A DNA stretch of 64,000 nt from Halobacterium sp. CBA1132 (GTDB lineage Archaea > Halobacteriota > Halobacteria > Halobacteriales > Halobacteriaceae). This document shows positions 50,295 to 58,545 of this stretch, one piece after another. The notes under the pieces were generated by a model. It saw only the letters and a list, made by a program, of their open reading frames with translations. It made no database searches and was not told the origin of the DNA. Each line of letters begins with the position of its first letter. Positions within the stretch are counted from its first letter, which is position 1. The stretch covers positions 1,302,001-1,366,000 of the forward strand of contig NZ_BCMZ01000001.1 in assembly GCF_001485535.1 (NCBI RefSeq). The letters are read 5' to 3'. The position numbers were made by a program, and so were the translations under genes.

Positions 50295-50791
50295 CAGACA
50301 CAGATTCCGACGGCGAGCCGCCGCGGCGAACCGTCTCGATTCCGGACCGCATCGAGTTGCCGCGCCTGCTGGACTTCTACGACCTGCAGGACGCCGAGCA
50401 CACGCGCATTCACGAGTTCTACGACCGCCTCAGTGAGGGCGACTTCTCGACGACGCAGTGCAACGGCTGCGGGGAACTGCACTTCCCGCCGCGAGTCGTC
50501 TGCCCCGAGTGCACGAGCGACGACCTCGAGTACGTCTCGCTGCCCCACGAGGGGACGCTGTTCTCGTTCTCCACCGTGCGGGGGAGTCCGCTCGGGATGG
50601 ACACGCCGTTCGTCACGGGCGTCGTGGAACTGGACGGCGTCGACGTTCGGCTCTCGGCGCGCATCGAGGACGCGGAGTACGAGGACCTCTCCATCGGCGA
50701 CCCGGTGTCGCTGGTCGTCGTGGACATCGAGGACAGTCTGGACCAGCAACGGGTATTTTACCGGTTCGAACAACAGGGTGAGACAGCATGA
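50291..50791 (+). CDS. DUF35 zinc-ribbon/OB-fold protein, thiolase partner (166 aa)
   Basis: A rubredoxin-like zinc ribbon with Cys57/Cys60 and Cys71/Cys74, then an OB-fold (TLFSFSTVRGSPLG, TPFVTGVVEL, GDPVSLVV). In archaeal acetoacetyl-CoA thiolase complexes such a protein forms part of the CoA site. It sits between thiolase and acyl-CoA ligase with 4-nt overlaps on both sides, so the operon is translationally coupled. It precedes a ligase beginning at ATG 50788. Confidence 0.9.
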   Translation: MTDTDSDGEPPRRTVSIPDRIELPRLLDFYDLQDAEHTRIHEFYDRLSEGDFSTTQCNGCGELHFPPRVVCPECTSDDLEYVSLPHEGTLFSFSTVRGSPLGMDTPFVTGVVELDGVDVRLSARIEDAEYEDLSIGDPVSLVVVDIEDSLDQQRVFYRFEQQGETA

Positions 50792-52428
50792 CAATGGACT
50801 ACGAGCTGACGATTACGACGTTTCTGGAGCGCGCCCGCGATCTCTTCGCTCACAAGGAGATCGTAACCGCGCTCCCGGACGGAAGCACGCACCGCTACAC
50901 GTACGGCGACGCCTACGAGCGCATCAGCCAACTGGCGCACGCCTTAGACGACTACGGGATGGAGCCCGGCGACCGCTCGGGCGTGATGGCGCTCAACCAC
51001 TTCCGGCACTACGAACTCTACTTCGGGCCGTCGTGCAGCGAGCGCTCCATCCACATGGTGAACCACCGGCTGCCCGAGCACCACCTCGTGGAGATTATCA
51101 ACGAGGCCGAGGACCGGCTGCTGTTCCTCGACCCACAGTTCGTCGACACCATCGAACCCATCGCCGACGAACTCGACACCATCGAGCAGTACGTCGTGCT
51201 CGGCGACGAGGACGACATCCCGGAGACGAGCCTCGACCCCGTCACGGACTACGAGTCGTTCATCGCGGGCTACGACACCGACTACGACTGGCCGGACATC
51301 GACGAGGAGACCGAGAGCGCGCTCTGTTACACCTCGGGGACGACGGGGCTGCCGAAGGGCGTTCAGTACACCCACCGCGGGCAGTTCCTCCACACGATGA
51401 TGCACAGCCACGCCGACGTGTTCGGCGTCAGCGAGTCCGACGTGGTGATGCCCGTCGTGCCGATGTTCCACGTCAACGGCTGGGGGTTCCCGTACACGAC
51501 GACGTTCACGGGCGCGAAGATCGTGCTGCCGAACCAGCACACCGACCCGGACGACCTCCTCCCGATGATAGACGACGAGGATGTCACGATTGCGGCGGCC
51601 GTCCCGACGGTGTGGATGGAGGTCGACCGCATCATCGAGGAGTCCGACGAACTCGGGCCCGAGATTCTGGAGACGCTCCAGGACGTCCTCATCGGCGGGA
51701 GTTCCCCGCCGGAGTCGCTCATTCGGAAGTTCGACGAAGTGTACGAGGCGCCCATCGGACAGGGCTACGGGATGACGGAGGCGTCCCCGCACCTCGCGAA
51801 CACGCTGATGACGACGGAAGTCAGGGACCTCCCGGAGGACGAGCAGGACCGCCTCCGGATGAAGGCCGGCGTCCCCGCGCCGGGCGTGAAGATTCGGCTG
51901 CGCGACGAGGACGGTGAGCCGGTGCCCCACGACGGCGAGACGCCGGGTGAGGTGCAGGCGCGGGCGCCGTGGCTCGCGGGCGAGTACTACGAGCGCCCGG
52001 ACGCCAGCGAGGCGTCGTGGACCGACGACGGCTACTTCAAGAGCGGAGACGTAGCGACCATCGACGAGTACGGCTACATCGACGTCGTGGACCGCCTCGA
52101 CGACGTCATCAAGAGCGGCGGCGAGTGGATTTCTTCCATCGAACTGGAGAACGCGCTCATCGGCCACGACGGCGTCACGGAAGCGTCTGTCATCGGCGTG
52201 GACCACGAGAAGTGGCAGGAACGCCCCGTGGCGTACGTGGTCGTCGAGGACGGCGTGACCGTCGACGACTTGCGCGACCACCTCCTCGCGGAGTTCCCGA
52301 AGTGGTGGCTGCCGGACCGCTTCGAGTTCGTCGACGACGTGCCGAAGACGTCCACCGGGAAGTTCGACAAGCTCGCGCTCACCGAGGAGTTCGAGGAGCG
52401 GTACGGGTCGCTGCCGGTCGAGGAGTAG
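50788..52428 (+). CDS. long- or medium-chain acyl-CoA ligase, AMP-forming (546 aa)
   Basis: ANL enzyme with P-loop TSGTTGLPKGV at about residues 179-189, GYGMTEASP, SGDVATIDEYGYIDVVDR and DVIKSGGEWISSIELE. The A10 motif KTSTGKFDK retains its catalytic lysine, unlike the ligase at 28890-30437. It activates a fatty or arylalkanoic acid for the adjacent beta-oxidation enzymes. Its ATG overlaps the DUF35 stop (ATGA). A second ATG two codons on could also serve. Ends 3 nt from the convergent winged-helix gene. Confidence 0.94.
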   Translation: MTMDYELTITTFLERARDLFAHKEIVTALPDGSTHRYTYGDAYERISQLAHALDDYGMEPGDRSGVMALNHFRHYELYFGPSCSERSIHMVNHRLPEHHLVEIINEAEDRLLFLDPQFVDTIEPIADELDTIEQYVVLGDEDDIPETSLDPVTDYESFIAGYDTDYDWPDIDEETESALCYTSGTTGLPKGVQYTHRGQFLHTMMHSHADVFGVSESDVVMPVVPMFHVNGWGFPYTTTFTGAKIVLPNQHTDPDDLLPMIDDEDVTIAAAVPTVWMEVDRIIEESDELGPEILETLQDVLIGGSSPPESLIRKFDEVYEAPIGQGYGMTEASPHLANTLMTTEVRDLPEDEQDRLRMKAGVPAPGVKIRLRDEDGEPVPHDGETPGEVQARAPWLAGEYYERPDASEASWTDDGYFKSGDVATIDEYGYIDVVDRLDDVIKSGGEWISSIELENALIGHDGVTEASVIGVDHEKWQERPVAYVVVEDGVTVDDLRDHLLAEFPKWWLPDRFEFVDDVPKTSTGKFDKLALTEEFEERYGSLPVEE

Positions 52429-52431
52429 CGC

Positions 52432-52959
52432 CTACAGCGAATTCCCGTTTTCCGCGTCGATGTTGTCGAAGAGGTCGGGGCTGGCGCCGAACTCCAGGAC
52501 GTTCGTCATCACGGACGTGCGGACGTTCAGCACGGTCTTGCCGTGGTTCTTGTAGAACTCGTGGAGCCAGCGCTCGCCCTGCTCGCGGGTCGGGAACAGC
52601 ATGATGGACTTCCACTGGTACTCGCCGTCCGAGAGGAAGTACATCAGCGTGTGCTCGGAGTCCCGGATGTGCTCCATCGTCTCGCGCCACTCGTCGGCGA
52701 AGTACTCGGGGTTGAACTTGAACTCGAACAGCTCGAAGACGAAGTACTCCTCGTTCGGGACGATGGCCTCCCGGAACACGCCGGCGTCGCGCATGTTGCG
52801 GATGGACTCGTTGACGGTGACGTAGGAGACGTCGATGTCGTAGTCGGCTTCGAGGATGTCCGCGAGGTCGCGGGAGGAGACGCCGGGGTCTTTGGCTAGC
52901 TCCCGGAGGATGACCACGTCGCGGTCCTTGAAGTCGTACGCCGGTGTGTCGTTTGTCAT
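52432..52959 (-). CDS. winged-helix transcriptional regulator, paralogue of 23438-23989 (175 aa)
   Basis: An N-terminal winged helix (about 12-70, with SSRDLADILEADYDIDVSY) and an aromatic-rich C-terminal domain (YFLSDGEYQWKSIMLF, WLHEFYKNHGK) that matches the paralogue throughout. The start ATG 52959 is supported by a strong Shine-Dalgarno GGAGG at 52964-52968, unusual among the leaderless genes here. Convergent with the acyl-CoA ligase. The operon of the ligase, or the monooxygenase further upstream, are candidate targets. Confidence 0.82.
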   Translation of the reverse strand: MTNDTPAYDFKDRDVVILRELAKDPGVSSRDLADILEADYDIDVSYVTVNESIRNMRDAGVFREAIVPNEEYFVFELFEFKFNPEYFADEWRETMEHIRDSEHTLMYFLSDGEYQWKSIMLFPTREQGERWLHEFYKNHGKTVLNVRTSVMTNVLEFGASPDLFDNIDAENGNSL

Positions 52960-53039
52960 GACGCCTCCTTTCGGGTAAACACTGTTAAGCATTCGTGATT
53001 GTCGCCCGTCGCCGCGACAAAAAGCGGTGCGTGGGCCGG

Positions 53040-53504
53040 TCAGGCGTCGTGGCCTTGCCCCTTCTGCCCCGTCAGTTCGTCGGGAACGAGGCGGTAGCGG
53101 GGTTGGTCGGTGATGGGTTCGCCGTGCGGGAACAGGCTGGCGAACTGGGCGTTCTCGAACATCGTCTCGGTGACGTCGTCGGTGTCGTCGGCCGAGACTT
53201 CCTCGATGGGGCCGCGTGCGACGACGCTGCGCCAGTGGTGTTCGTCCTCGAAGTTGTACGTGGAGAACGTCGCTCGCTCGGTGGTGGCGGCGTAGTCGAG
53301 TTTCTCGCTGTCCTCCCCGAACTGGAGGAGGATGAAGTAGAGGTGTTCGCCGTCCCACCCGAACGAGATGGGCATCCCGTACGCGACGTTCTCGCTGGCC
53401 AGCGACAGCACGCCGATGCCGCGCTCACGGAGGAACTCGTCGCGTTCGTTCTCGTCCATGGCGACGCCACGAAGGGGCCGGTCGCTCGCATCTGGTGCTT
53501 CCAT
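53040..53504 (-). CDS. pyridoxamine 5'-phosphate oxidase-like flavin-binding protein (154 aa)
   Basis: A split-barrel fold protein with GVLSLASENVAYGMPISFGWDG near the N-terminus and LFPHGEPITDQPRYRLVPDEL near the C-terminus, typical of the haloarchaeal PNPOx-like family. It may bind FMN, F420 or haem; the substrate is unknown. It is divergent from the FAD monooxygenase. A 14-bp operator-like palindrome begins directly next to its start codon, so the two genes may be co-regulated. A later start at Met16 is possible. Confidence 0.85.
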   Translation of the reverse strand: MEAPDASDRPLRGVAMDENERDEFLRERGIGVLSLASENVAYGMPISFGWDGEHLYFILLQFGEDSEKLDYAATTERATFSTYNFEDEHHWRSVVARGPIEEVSADDTDDVTETMFENAQFASLFPHGEPITDQPRYRLVPDELTGQKGQGHDA

Positions 53505-53555
53505 ACGAACACGTTAGTGTAGGGGTACGAAGAAACCGGGTACGAACATGTTCGT
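53505..53555. promoter_or_regulatory. two palindromic operators between PNPOx-like and FAD monooxygenase genes
   Basis: ACGAACATGTTCGT at 53542-53555 is a perfect 14-bp palindrome. ACGAACACGTTAGT at 53505-53518 differs from a perfect one at a single base. Their centres are 37 bp apart. A half-match TACGAAG lies between them. The downstream TATA (CATCTATA, 53613-53620) and ATG (53647) suit a leaderless monooxygenase message. The same sequence recurs ahead of gentisate dioxygenase. Confidence 0.7.
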
Positions 53556-53612
53556 CCTTTCCGACAGTATCGTGTACTGGTCACTATTGTAGCGTGCTAT
53601 CGAGCGGGGAAA

Positions 53613-53620
53613 CATCTATA
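53613..53620 (+). promoter_or_regulatory. TATA element of the FAD monooxygenase gene
   Basis: CATCTATA is 27-34 bp ahead of the ATG at 53647, as expected for an archaeal promoter with a leaderless transcript. Confidence 0.5.
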
Positions 53621-53646
53621 CCCCTGTTCCACGTGGGTTGTAATAC

Positions 53647-54876
53647 ATGAGTGGCTCAGACGAGGTAGACGCACCCGTCGTTATCGCGGGCGCCGGCCCG
53701 ACCGGCATGACCGCCGCGCTCGCGCTGAACGCGCGAGGCGTCGACAGCATCATCCTCGAAGCCGACCCCGAGGACCGAGAACGGCCCGGCAGCCGAGCAA
53801 TCTACGTCCACAAGGACACGCTACGCACGCTGGAGAACGCCTCCCCCGGCCTCGGCCACCGGCTCGTCGACAACGGCATGATTTGGTCGACCCGCCGGAC
53901 GCTGTTCCGCGGGAAGGAAGTGTTCGAACGCACCTACCCCGACCCCGGCGGCGACGGCGACCTCCCGCACTTCTCCAGTCTCCCGCAGGTCTGGACGGAG
54001 GAGTACATGCTCGACGCCGTCGAGGACGCCGGCATCGACGTCCACTGGGGCGACGGCGTCGAGACCGTCGACTCCAGCGAGGACGTCGTGCGCGTCGAAA
54101 CCGAGAGCGGCGAGGAGTACACCGCCGAGTACGTCGTCGGCGCGGACGGCGCCGGCTCGACGGTCCGCAAGGAAATCGGCGGGAAGTTCGACGGCACCGA
54201 GTCCGCGAACTCCTTCATCATCGCGGACATCGAGGAGGACGAGGACAACCCCCTGATGCAGGAGCGGGTGTTCCACTACGACCACCCGCGCGTGGACGGC
54301 CGTAACGTCCTGCTCGTGCCGTTCAAGGGCGGCTGGCGGGTCGACATCCAGTGCAAGGAAGACGACGACCCCCAGAAGATGACCGAGGACGACGAGATCA
54401 GCGAACTCGTCGCGAGGACGCTCGGCGAGCGCTACCGCGACCGCGTCGAGTGGGTCTCCCAGTACAAGTTCAAGCAGGTCATCGCCGACCGGATGGTCGA
54501 CGACAACGACCGCGTGCTGCTCGCGGGCGAGGCCGGCCACCTGTTCGCGCCGTTCGGCGCGCGCGGGATGAACTCCGGCGTGGCCGACGCGGAAGCCGCC
54601 GCCAGCGCCATCACGGTCGCACAGAACGCGGACGTCGAGTCTGCACGCGCCGCCGAAATCACCCAGTACGGCATCACGCGCCTGAAGGCCGCCGAGTACA
54701 ACAAGAACGCCGCCGGCCAAGCGCTGGAGTACCTGCAGGGCGACAGCTACGTCACGCGAGCGAAGAAGTGGCTGGCCGCGAAGGCGTCGCCGTACTACGA
54801 GCCCGCGGGCGAGTGGCTCGACGACGCGCCGTACGGGCCACACGGCGGCCCGCCGGTGACCATCGGGCAGTACTAG
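53647..54876 (+). CDS. FAD-dependent aromatic monooxygenase (409 aa)
   Basis: Class A flavoprotein hydroxylase. GAGPTG (15-20) binds the ADP part, GADGAGSTVR (165-174) is the DG motif, and GEAGHLFAPFGARGMN (294-309) is the GD motif with Glu in place of the usual Asp. Length (about 400) fits salicylate/4-hydroxybenzoate-type enzymes and hydroxylases acting on aryl-CoA. In the context of a gentisate dioxygenase sharing its operator, it probably makes gentisate or gentisyl-CoA from a hydroxybenzoate or its CoA ester. It is monocistronic. Confidence 0.88.
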   Translation: MSGSDEVDAPVVIAGAGPTGMTAALALNARGVDSIILEADPEDRERPGSRAIYVHKDTLRTLENASPGLGHRLVDNGMIWSTRRTLFRGKEVFERTYPDPGGDGDLPHFSSLPQVWTEEYMLDAVEDAGIDVHWGDGVETVDSSEDVVRVETESGEEYTAEYVVGADGAGSTVRKEIGGKFDGTESANSFIIADIEEDEDNPLMQERVFHYDHPRVDGRNVLLVPFKGGWRVDIQCKEDDDPQKMTEDDEISELVARTLGERYRDRVEWVSQYKFKQVIADRMVDDNDRVLLAGEAGHLFAPFGARGMNSGVADAEAAASAITVAQNADVESARAAEITQYGITRLKAAEYNKNAAGQALEYLQGDSYVTRAKKWLAAKASPYYEPAGEWLDDAPYGPHGGPPVTIGQY

Positions 54877-55748
54877 TCGGTCCCACGCGGACCGAACCGA
54901 GGCACAGTCGGTTTTCTCTTTACGCGCCGTTTCTTCGCTCTCCCGACGCTGACGACTCCTATCGGAGCCCCAGAGTACTTGGCTCACGGAAACGAGAGCA
55001 TTCAGACCGCCGGGAACGCGGACGAGATCGCGCCCTACCGTGTGATTCGGTCACGGGGAACGAAATAGGGTGTCGGACCGGAAACCGCGCCGATACACTG
55101 TGATTCCGAGCAGAGCGACGAGTACGCGGCAAATATGGTGTTCAGTCGTGTGTCAGCCGTCCTCACGCGCATTTTCCACCCTACGAGCTTTACCTCCGTT
55201 TATCAGTACCCGAAGTCCGTTCGGTGACACAGAACAGTATTTCCTGGAGTTTTTCTCGAAGCCTCTAGAGTTATTACAGCCAGTGTAGCAAGTTCTACAT
55301 CCGTTTCTCTAGTGGTATCGAGAATCAGCTGTCACTGGTAGAGATAGATTCATCGCGTCCGTAGTAAATATCGTGTTCTCTGACACAGTCTGTGCGCCCC
55401 GTTGAACCACGAACTCCACGACCGGGCAGCATTATTTCATAGATTTTTATCCAGAATGAAGCAGAGACCAGCCACATCTAGCGTTCGCTGTGGGAGAACA
55501 CCAATAAGTGTAACTTCTTCGACCTCAATACTCGTACAGTCACCACTGTACCTCCGTAGAGAGCAACCAGTGTAATCCCGCGGTCGCGACAGTACCGTGA
55601 ACGTGTGGGAATGCCGGCGTATCCCACAGTTGATGAGAACGCTCCCCGTGACCACGGAGGGGCCACGCCACCCGTGCGGACAGCGACGCTAAAACACGAG
55701 TCGCGGGCTCGTCGCCGGCACCCTCTCAGAATAACATCGTTACTCGTG
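54877..55748. other. 870-nt stretch without convincing genes
   Basis: All frames are short and lack halophilic composition, and the centre (55180-55560) is AT-rich. It contains a perfect GTACAGT-CACC-ACTGTAC inverted repeat at 55534-55551 and, at its end, a 26-nt imperfect palindrome (55729-55754) that matches one at 3430-3455 in 22 of 26 positions. No transposase or tRNA was recognised. A decayed insertion or a non-coding RNA is possible. Confidence 0.45.
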
Positions 55749-55754
55749 TTATGC
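55729..55754. repeat. imperfect palindrome shared with 3430-3455
   Basis: Both copies follow the pattern AATAACANCGTTACT, two variable bases, TGTTAT. In this copy the arm overlaps the stop codon of the RdfA-like gene. The two copies match at 22 of 26 positions and both lie in gene-poor DNA. Confidence 0.45.
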
Positions 55755-56375
55755 TCGCTGCTCGTCGCAGTCACAACCGCCCGCGGTCAGCAACTCGGAG
55801 ACGCTGTACTGGCTGTCACACTCCGTGCAGAGGATGCGCACGTCGACCATCACACGGAACTCCCCCAGCGTGAGGCGGGACGTGCTGCGGAGTTGGTCAA
55901 GTTTCGTCTCGGTCACTGAGACCAGCCGTCCGCGGAGCTTCTGCACGGCGTCAGCGACGGTTTCGAGGCGGTCGCCGGTGTCGCGCTCGTACTCCGCGCC
56001 GCGGTAGTCCTTGAGATAGCTGCGCACCGCTTGATAGGTCACCACGTCGTCCCCGAGGGCGTCAACGTCGACGCCCTCGCGTTCGAGGCGGCGGCGGAGC
56101 TGAGTCTGCTCGGCAGCACCCGTCCCGCCGCCGGTCAACGAACGAACGACGTCCCCCACCTCGGACTCGGAAGGGTGGATGCCGGCCTCGTAGAGGCGCT
56201 CCCGGACGAGTTCCCGGTTGAAGTGCGTCGCGAGGTCCCGGAGACTCCAGTGGTCGTCGCCCGTCGCCGTCCAGCGCGCCTCCAACTCCGCGCCAACGCC
56301 GTCGAGACCGTACTCATCGACGAGCCGCGCGACCTTGCTCCGGCGGCTCCCAGTGTCGTGCTCTGCGTCGCCCAT
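55749..56375 (-). CDS. rod-determining factor RdfA-like protein (208 aa)
   Basis: It resembles the haloarchaeal RdfA family, in which the type member is needed for rod cell shape. An N-terminal RSKVARLVDEYGLDGVGAEL helix region is followed by SLRDLATHFNREL, the ARRRLEREGVDVDAL-like segment (here LRRRLEREGVDVDALGDD), TYQAVRSYLKDYRGAEYE, and a C-terminal zinc-ribbon-like region with cysteines in ILCTECDSQYSV and GGCDCD. Start ATG 56375 (MGDAEHDTGSRRSK). Whether it acts in cell shape here is unknown; such genes exist in several copies in some genomes. The family call is from recall of the motif pattern. Confidence 0.75.
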   Translation of the reverse strand: MGDAEHDTGSRRSKVARLVDEYGLDGVGAELEARWTATGDDHWSLRDLATHFNRELVRERLYEAGIHPSESEVGDVVRSLTGGGTGAAEQTQLRRRLEREGVDVDALGDDVVTYQAVRSYLKDYRGAEYERDTGDRLETVADAVQKLRGRLVSVTETKLDQLRSTSRLTLGEFRVMVDVRILCTECDSQYSVSELLTAGGCDCDEQRA

Positions 56376-56461
56376 ACGTCCGGTATGCAATCACGGACAG
56401 TTATACTTACGCCTGCGAGCCGACCTCGCCACGTCGCGGCGAGGCCGAACGCCACCCGACG

Positions 56462-57250
56462 CTACAGGTTCGACGCAGTCGAGCCGCCGTCGATTGGCAC
56501 CGCGGCGCCGTTGATGTACCCGGATTTGGGCGAACTCAGGAACGCGACCGTGTTCCCCAGTTCCATCGGGTCGCCGACGCGTTCGAGCGGGTTGTCCGCC
56601 CAGTCCGCGAGTCCCGCCTCGTAGCTGTCGTAGTCCCCGCGTTCGATGGCTTGGTCGATGAGGTCGCGGATGCGCGACGTCTCGTGCGAACCCGGGAGGA
56701 CGGCGTTCGCGCGGACGTCCGGCGCGAACTCCTTCGAGAGCGTCTTCTCCAGACCGATAACGGCCATCCGGACGGAGTTCGACAGCACCAACTGCTCTTT
56801 GGCTTCCTTGACGGTGCTGGACGTGATAGTGACGATGGTGCCGCCGTCGCCGTCCTGCAAGTGCGGCGCGGCCTCGCGCGCCAGTCGCACGGCGCTCATC
56901 ACGAGCAGTTCGTACGTCTCCTGCCAGTCCTCGTCGTCCATGTCGAGGAACTCGCCCGACGGCGGGCCGCCCGCGCTGGTCACGAGGTGGTCGATGGTGC
57001 CGAACTCCTCGACGGTCGCCTCCACGAGCGCCGTCACGTCGTCGGCGTCCGTGAGATCGCCCTGCTTTGCCACGACATCCCCATTCGCCACTTCCTCGAC
57101 GTCCTCGCGCGCTCGGGCGAGTCGGTCCTCGTCGCGACCGTTCAACACCACATCCGCACCCTCGCGGACGAGCGCCTTCGCGGAGGCCTTGCCGAGTCCA
57201 CTCGAAGAGGCTGTCACGAGCGCCGCGTTGCCGTCGATTTCGAGGTCCAT
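56462..57250 (-). CDS. atypical short-chain dehydrogenase family protein (262 aa)
   Basis: N-terminal NAD(P) motif TASSSGLGKA (13-22) and TSAGGPP in place of NNAG, then a Ser near SSTVKEAKEQ. The YxxxK pair is not conserved: the aligned segment reads SNSVR. An SDR subfamily with this substitution is known to keep the fold but its catalysis is uncertain. The C-terminal GGSTASNL fits FabG-like sequences. Divergent from the acyl-CoA dehydrogenase, with 134 nt between starts. Confidence 0.85.
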   Translation of the reverse strand: MDLEIDGNAALVTASSSGLGKASAKALVREGADVVLNGRDEDRLARAREDVEEVANGDVVAKQGDLTDADDVTALVEATVEEFGTIDHLVTSAGGPPSGEFLDMDDEDWQETYELLVMSAVRLAREAAPHLQDGDGGTIVTITSSTVKEAKEQLVLSNSVRMAVIGLEKTLSKEFAPDVRANAVLPGSHETSRIRDLIDQAIERGDYDSYEAGLADWADNPLERVGDPMELGNTVAFLSSPKSGYINGAAVPIDGGSTASNL

Positions 57251-57384
57251 ACTACGATGAACTGGAGCGGCGTCAGAAAACGTTTCCGTACAGGCAAGCG
57301 ACCCGCGAGCGCGAGAGGGCGCTACGTTCGCCCGCGGGCCCGCGAGCGGGTGGTTATTTGTCTGTGGAGTCGATAGCTCGGCGT

Positions 57385-58545
57385 ATGCTCGACTACTTCG
57401 GTCTGGAAGCAGACCTCGACGAGGAAGAGCGACTGCTGCTTGAGTCCGCCCGCGAGTTCGTCGACGGCGAAGTCGAGGGCGTCGGCCAGCACTGGATAGA
57501 CGGCACCTTCCCCGAGGAACTCATCCCGAAGATGGGAGAGATGGGGTTCTACGCGCCCAACTTGGAGGGGTACGGGCTGCCGAACGTCAGCGAGAAGTCC
57601 TACGGGCTGTTGATGCAGGAACTGGAGGCGTGTGACTCCGGTCTGCGCTCGATGGCGAGCGTGCAGGGAGCGCTCGTGATGTACCCGATTCACGCGTTCG
57701 GCAGCGACGAGCAGAAAGACGAGTGGCTGCCGAAACTCGGCACCGGCGAGGCCGTCGGCTGCTTCGGCCTCACGGAGCCCGAGCACGGGTCGAACCCCTC
57801 GGCGATGGAGACGCGCGCAGAGCGGGACGGTGACGAGTACGTGCTGAACGGCTCGAAGACGTGGATTACGAACTCCCCCATCGCGGACGTCGCGGTCGTC
57901 TGGGCGAAAGACCACAGCGAGGACGACAACCCCGTCCGGGGGTTCCTCGTGGAGACCGACCGCGACGGCGTCACGACGAACAAAATCGACGACAAACTCA
58001 GCCTCCGCGCGTCCATCACGGGCGAGATCAGCCTGCAGAACGCCCGAGTTCCGAAGGAGAATCGACTGCCGGGCGTCTCGGGGATGAAGGGGCCGCTGTC
58101 GTGTCTCACGCAGGCCCGCTTCGGCATCGCGTGGGGAGCGGTGGGCGCGGCCCGGGACTGCTTCGAGACCGCCCGCGAGTACGCCACAGACCGCGAGCAG
58201 TTCGGGAAGCCCATCGGCGGCTTCCAGATGCAACAGCAGAAACTCGCGGAGATGGCGACCCAGATTACGCTCGCGCAACTGCTCGCGCACCGCCTCGCGG
58301 ACCTCAAGGAAGCGGGCGAGATGCGGCCCCAGCACGTCTCGATGGCGAAGCGCAACAACGTCCGCATGGCCCGCGACCAGTCCCGCGTCGCCCGCGAGAT
58401 GCTCGGCGGCAACGGCATCACCACCGACTACTCGCCGATGCGCCACATGACGAACATGGAGACCGTCTACACGTACGAGGGCACCCACGACATCCACACG
58501 CTGATTCTCGGCGAAGACCTCACCGGCATCCCAGCCTACGAGTAA
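57385..58545 (+). CDS. acyl-CoA dehydrogenase, glutaryl-CoA dehydrogenase-like (386 aa)
   Basis: FAD acyl-CoA dehydrogenase. Segments CFGLTEPEHGSNPSAMETRA, ARFGIAWGAVGAA and REQFGKPIGGFQMQQQKLAE closely resemble glutaryl-CoA dehydrogenase, and the C-terminal TYEGTHDIHTLILGEDLTG holds the catalytic Glu. Glutaryl-CoA dehydrogenases are the usual exit from benzoyl-CoA or lysine breakdown, but other short acyl-CoA substrates are possible. The start ATG 57385 (MLDYFGLEADL) has a TATA-like GGTTATTTG (57349-57357) at suitable spacing. It would supply the first oxidation step for the beta-oxidation operon. Confidence 0.92.
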   Translation: MLDYFGLEADLDEEERLLLESAREFVDGEVEGVGQHWIDGTFPEELIPKMGEMGFYAPNLEGYGLPNVSEKSYGLLMQELEACDSGLRSMASVQGALVMYPIHAFGSDEQKDEWLPKLGTGEAVGCFGLTEPEHGSNPSAMETRAERDGDEYVLNGSKTWITNSPIADVAVVWAKDHSEDDNPVRGFLVETDRDGVTTNKIDDKLSLRASITGEISLQNARVPKENRLPGVSGMKGPLSCLTQARFGIAWGAVGAARDCFETAREYATDREQFGKPIGGFQMQQQKLAEMATQITLAQLLAHRLADLKEAGEMRPQHVSMAKRNNVRMARDQSRVAREMLGGNGITTDYSPMRHMTNMETVYTYEGTHDIHTLILGEDLTGIPAYE

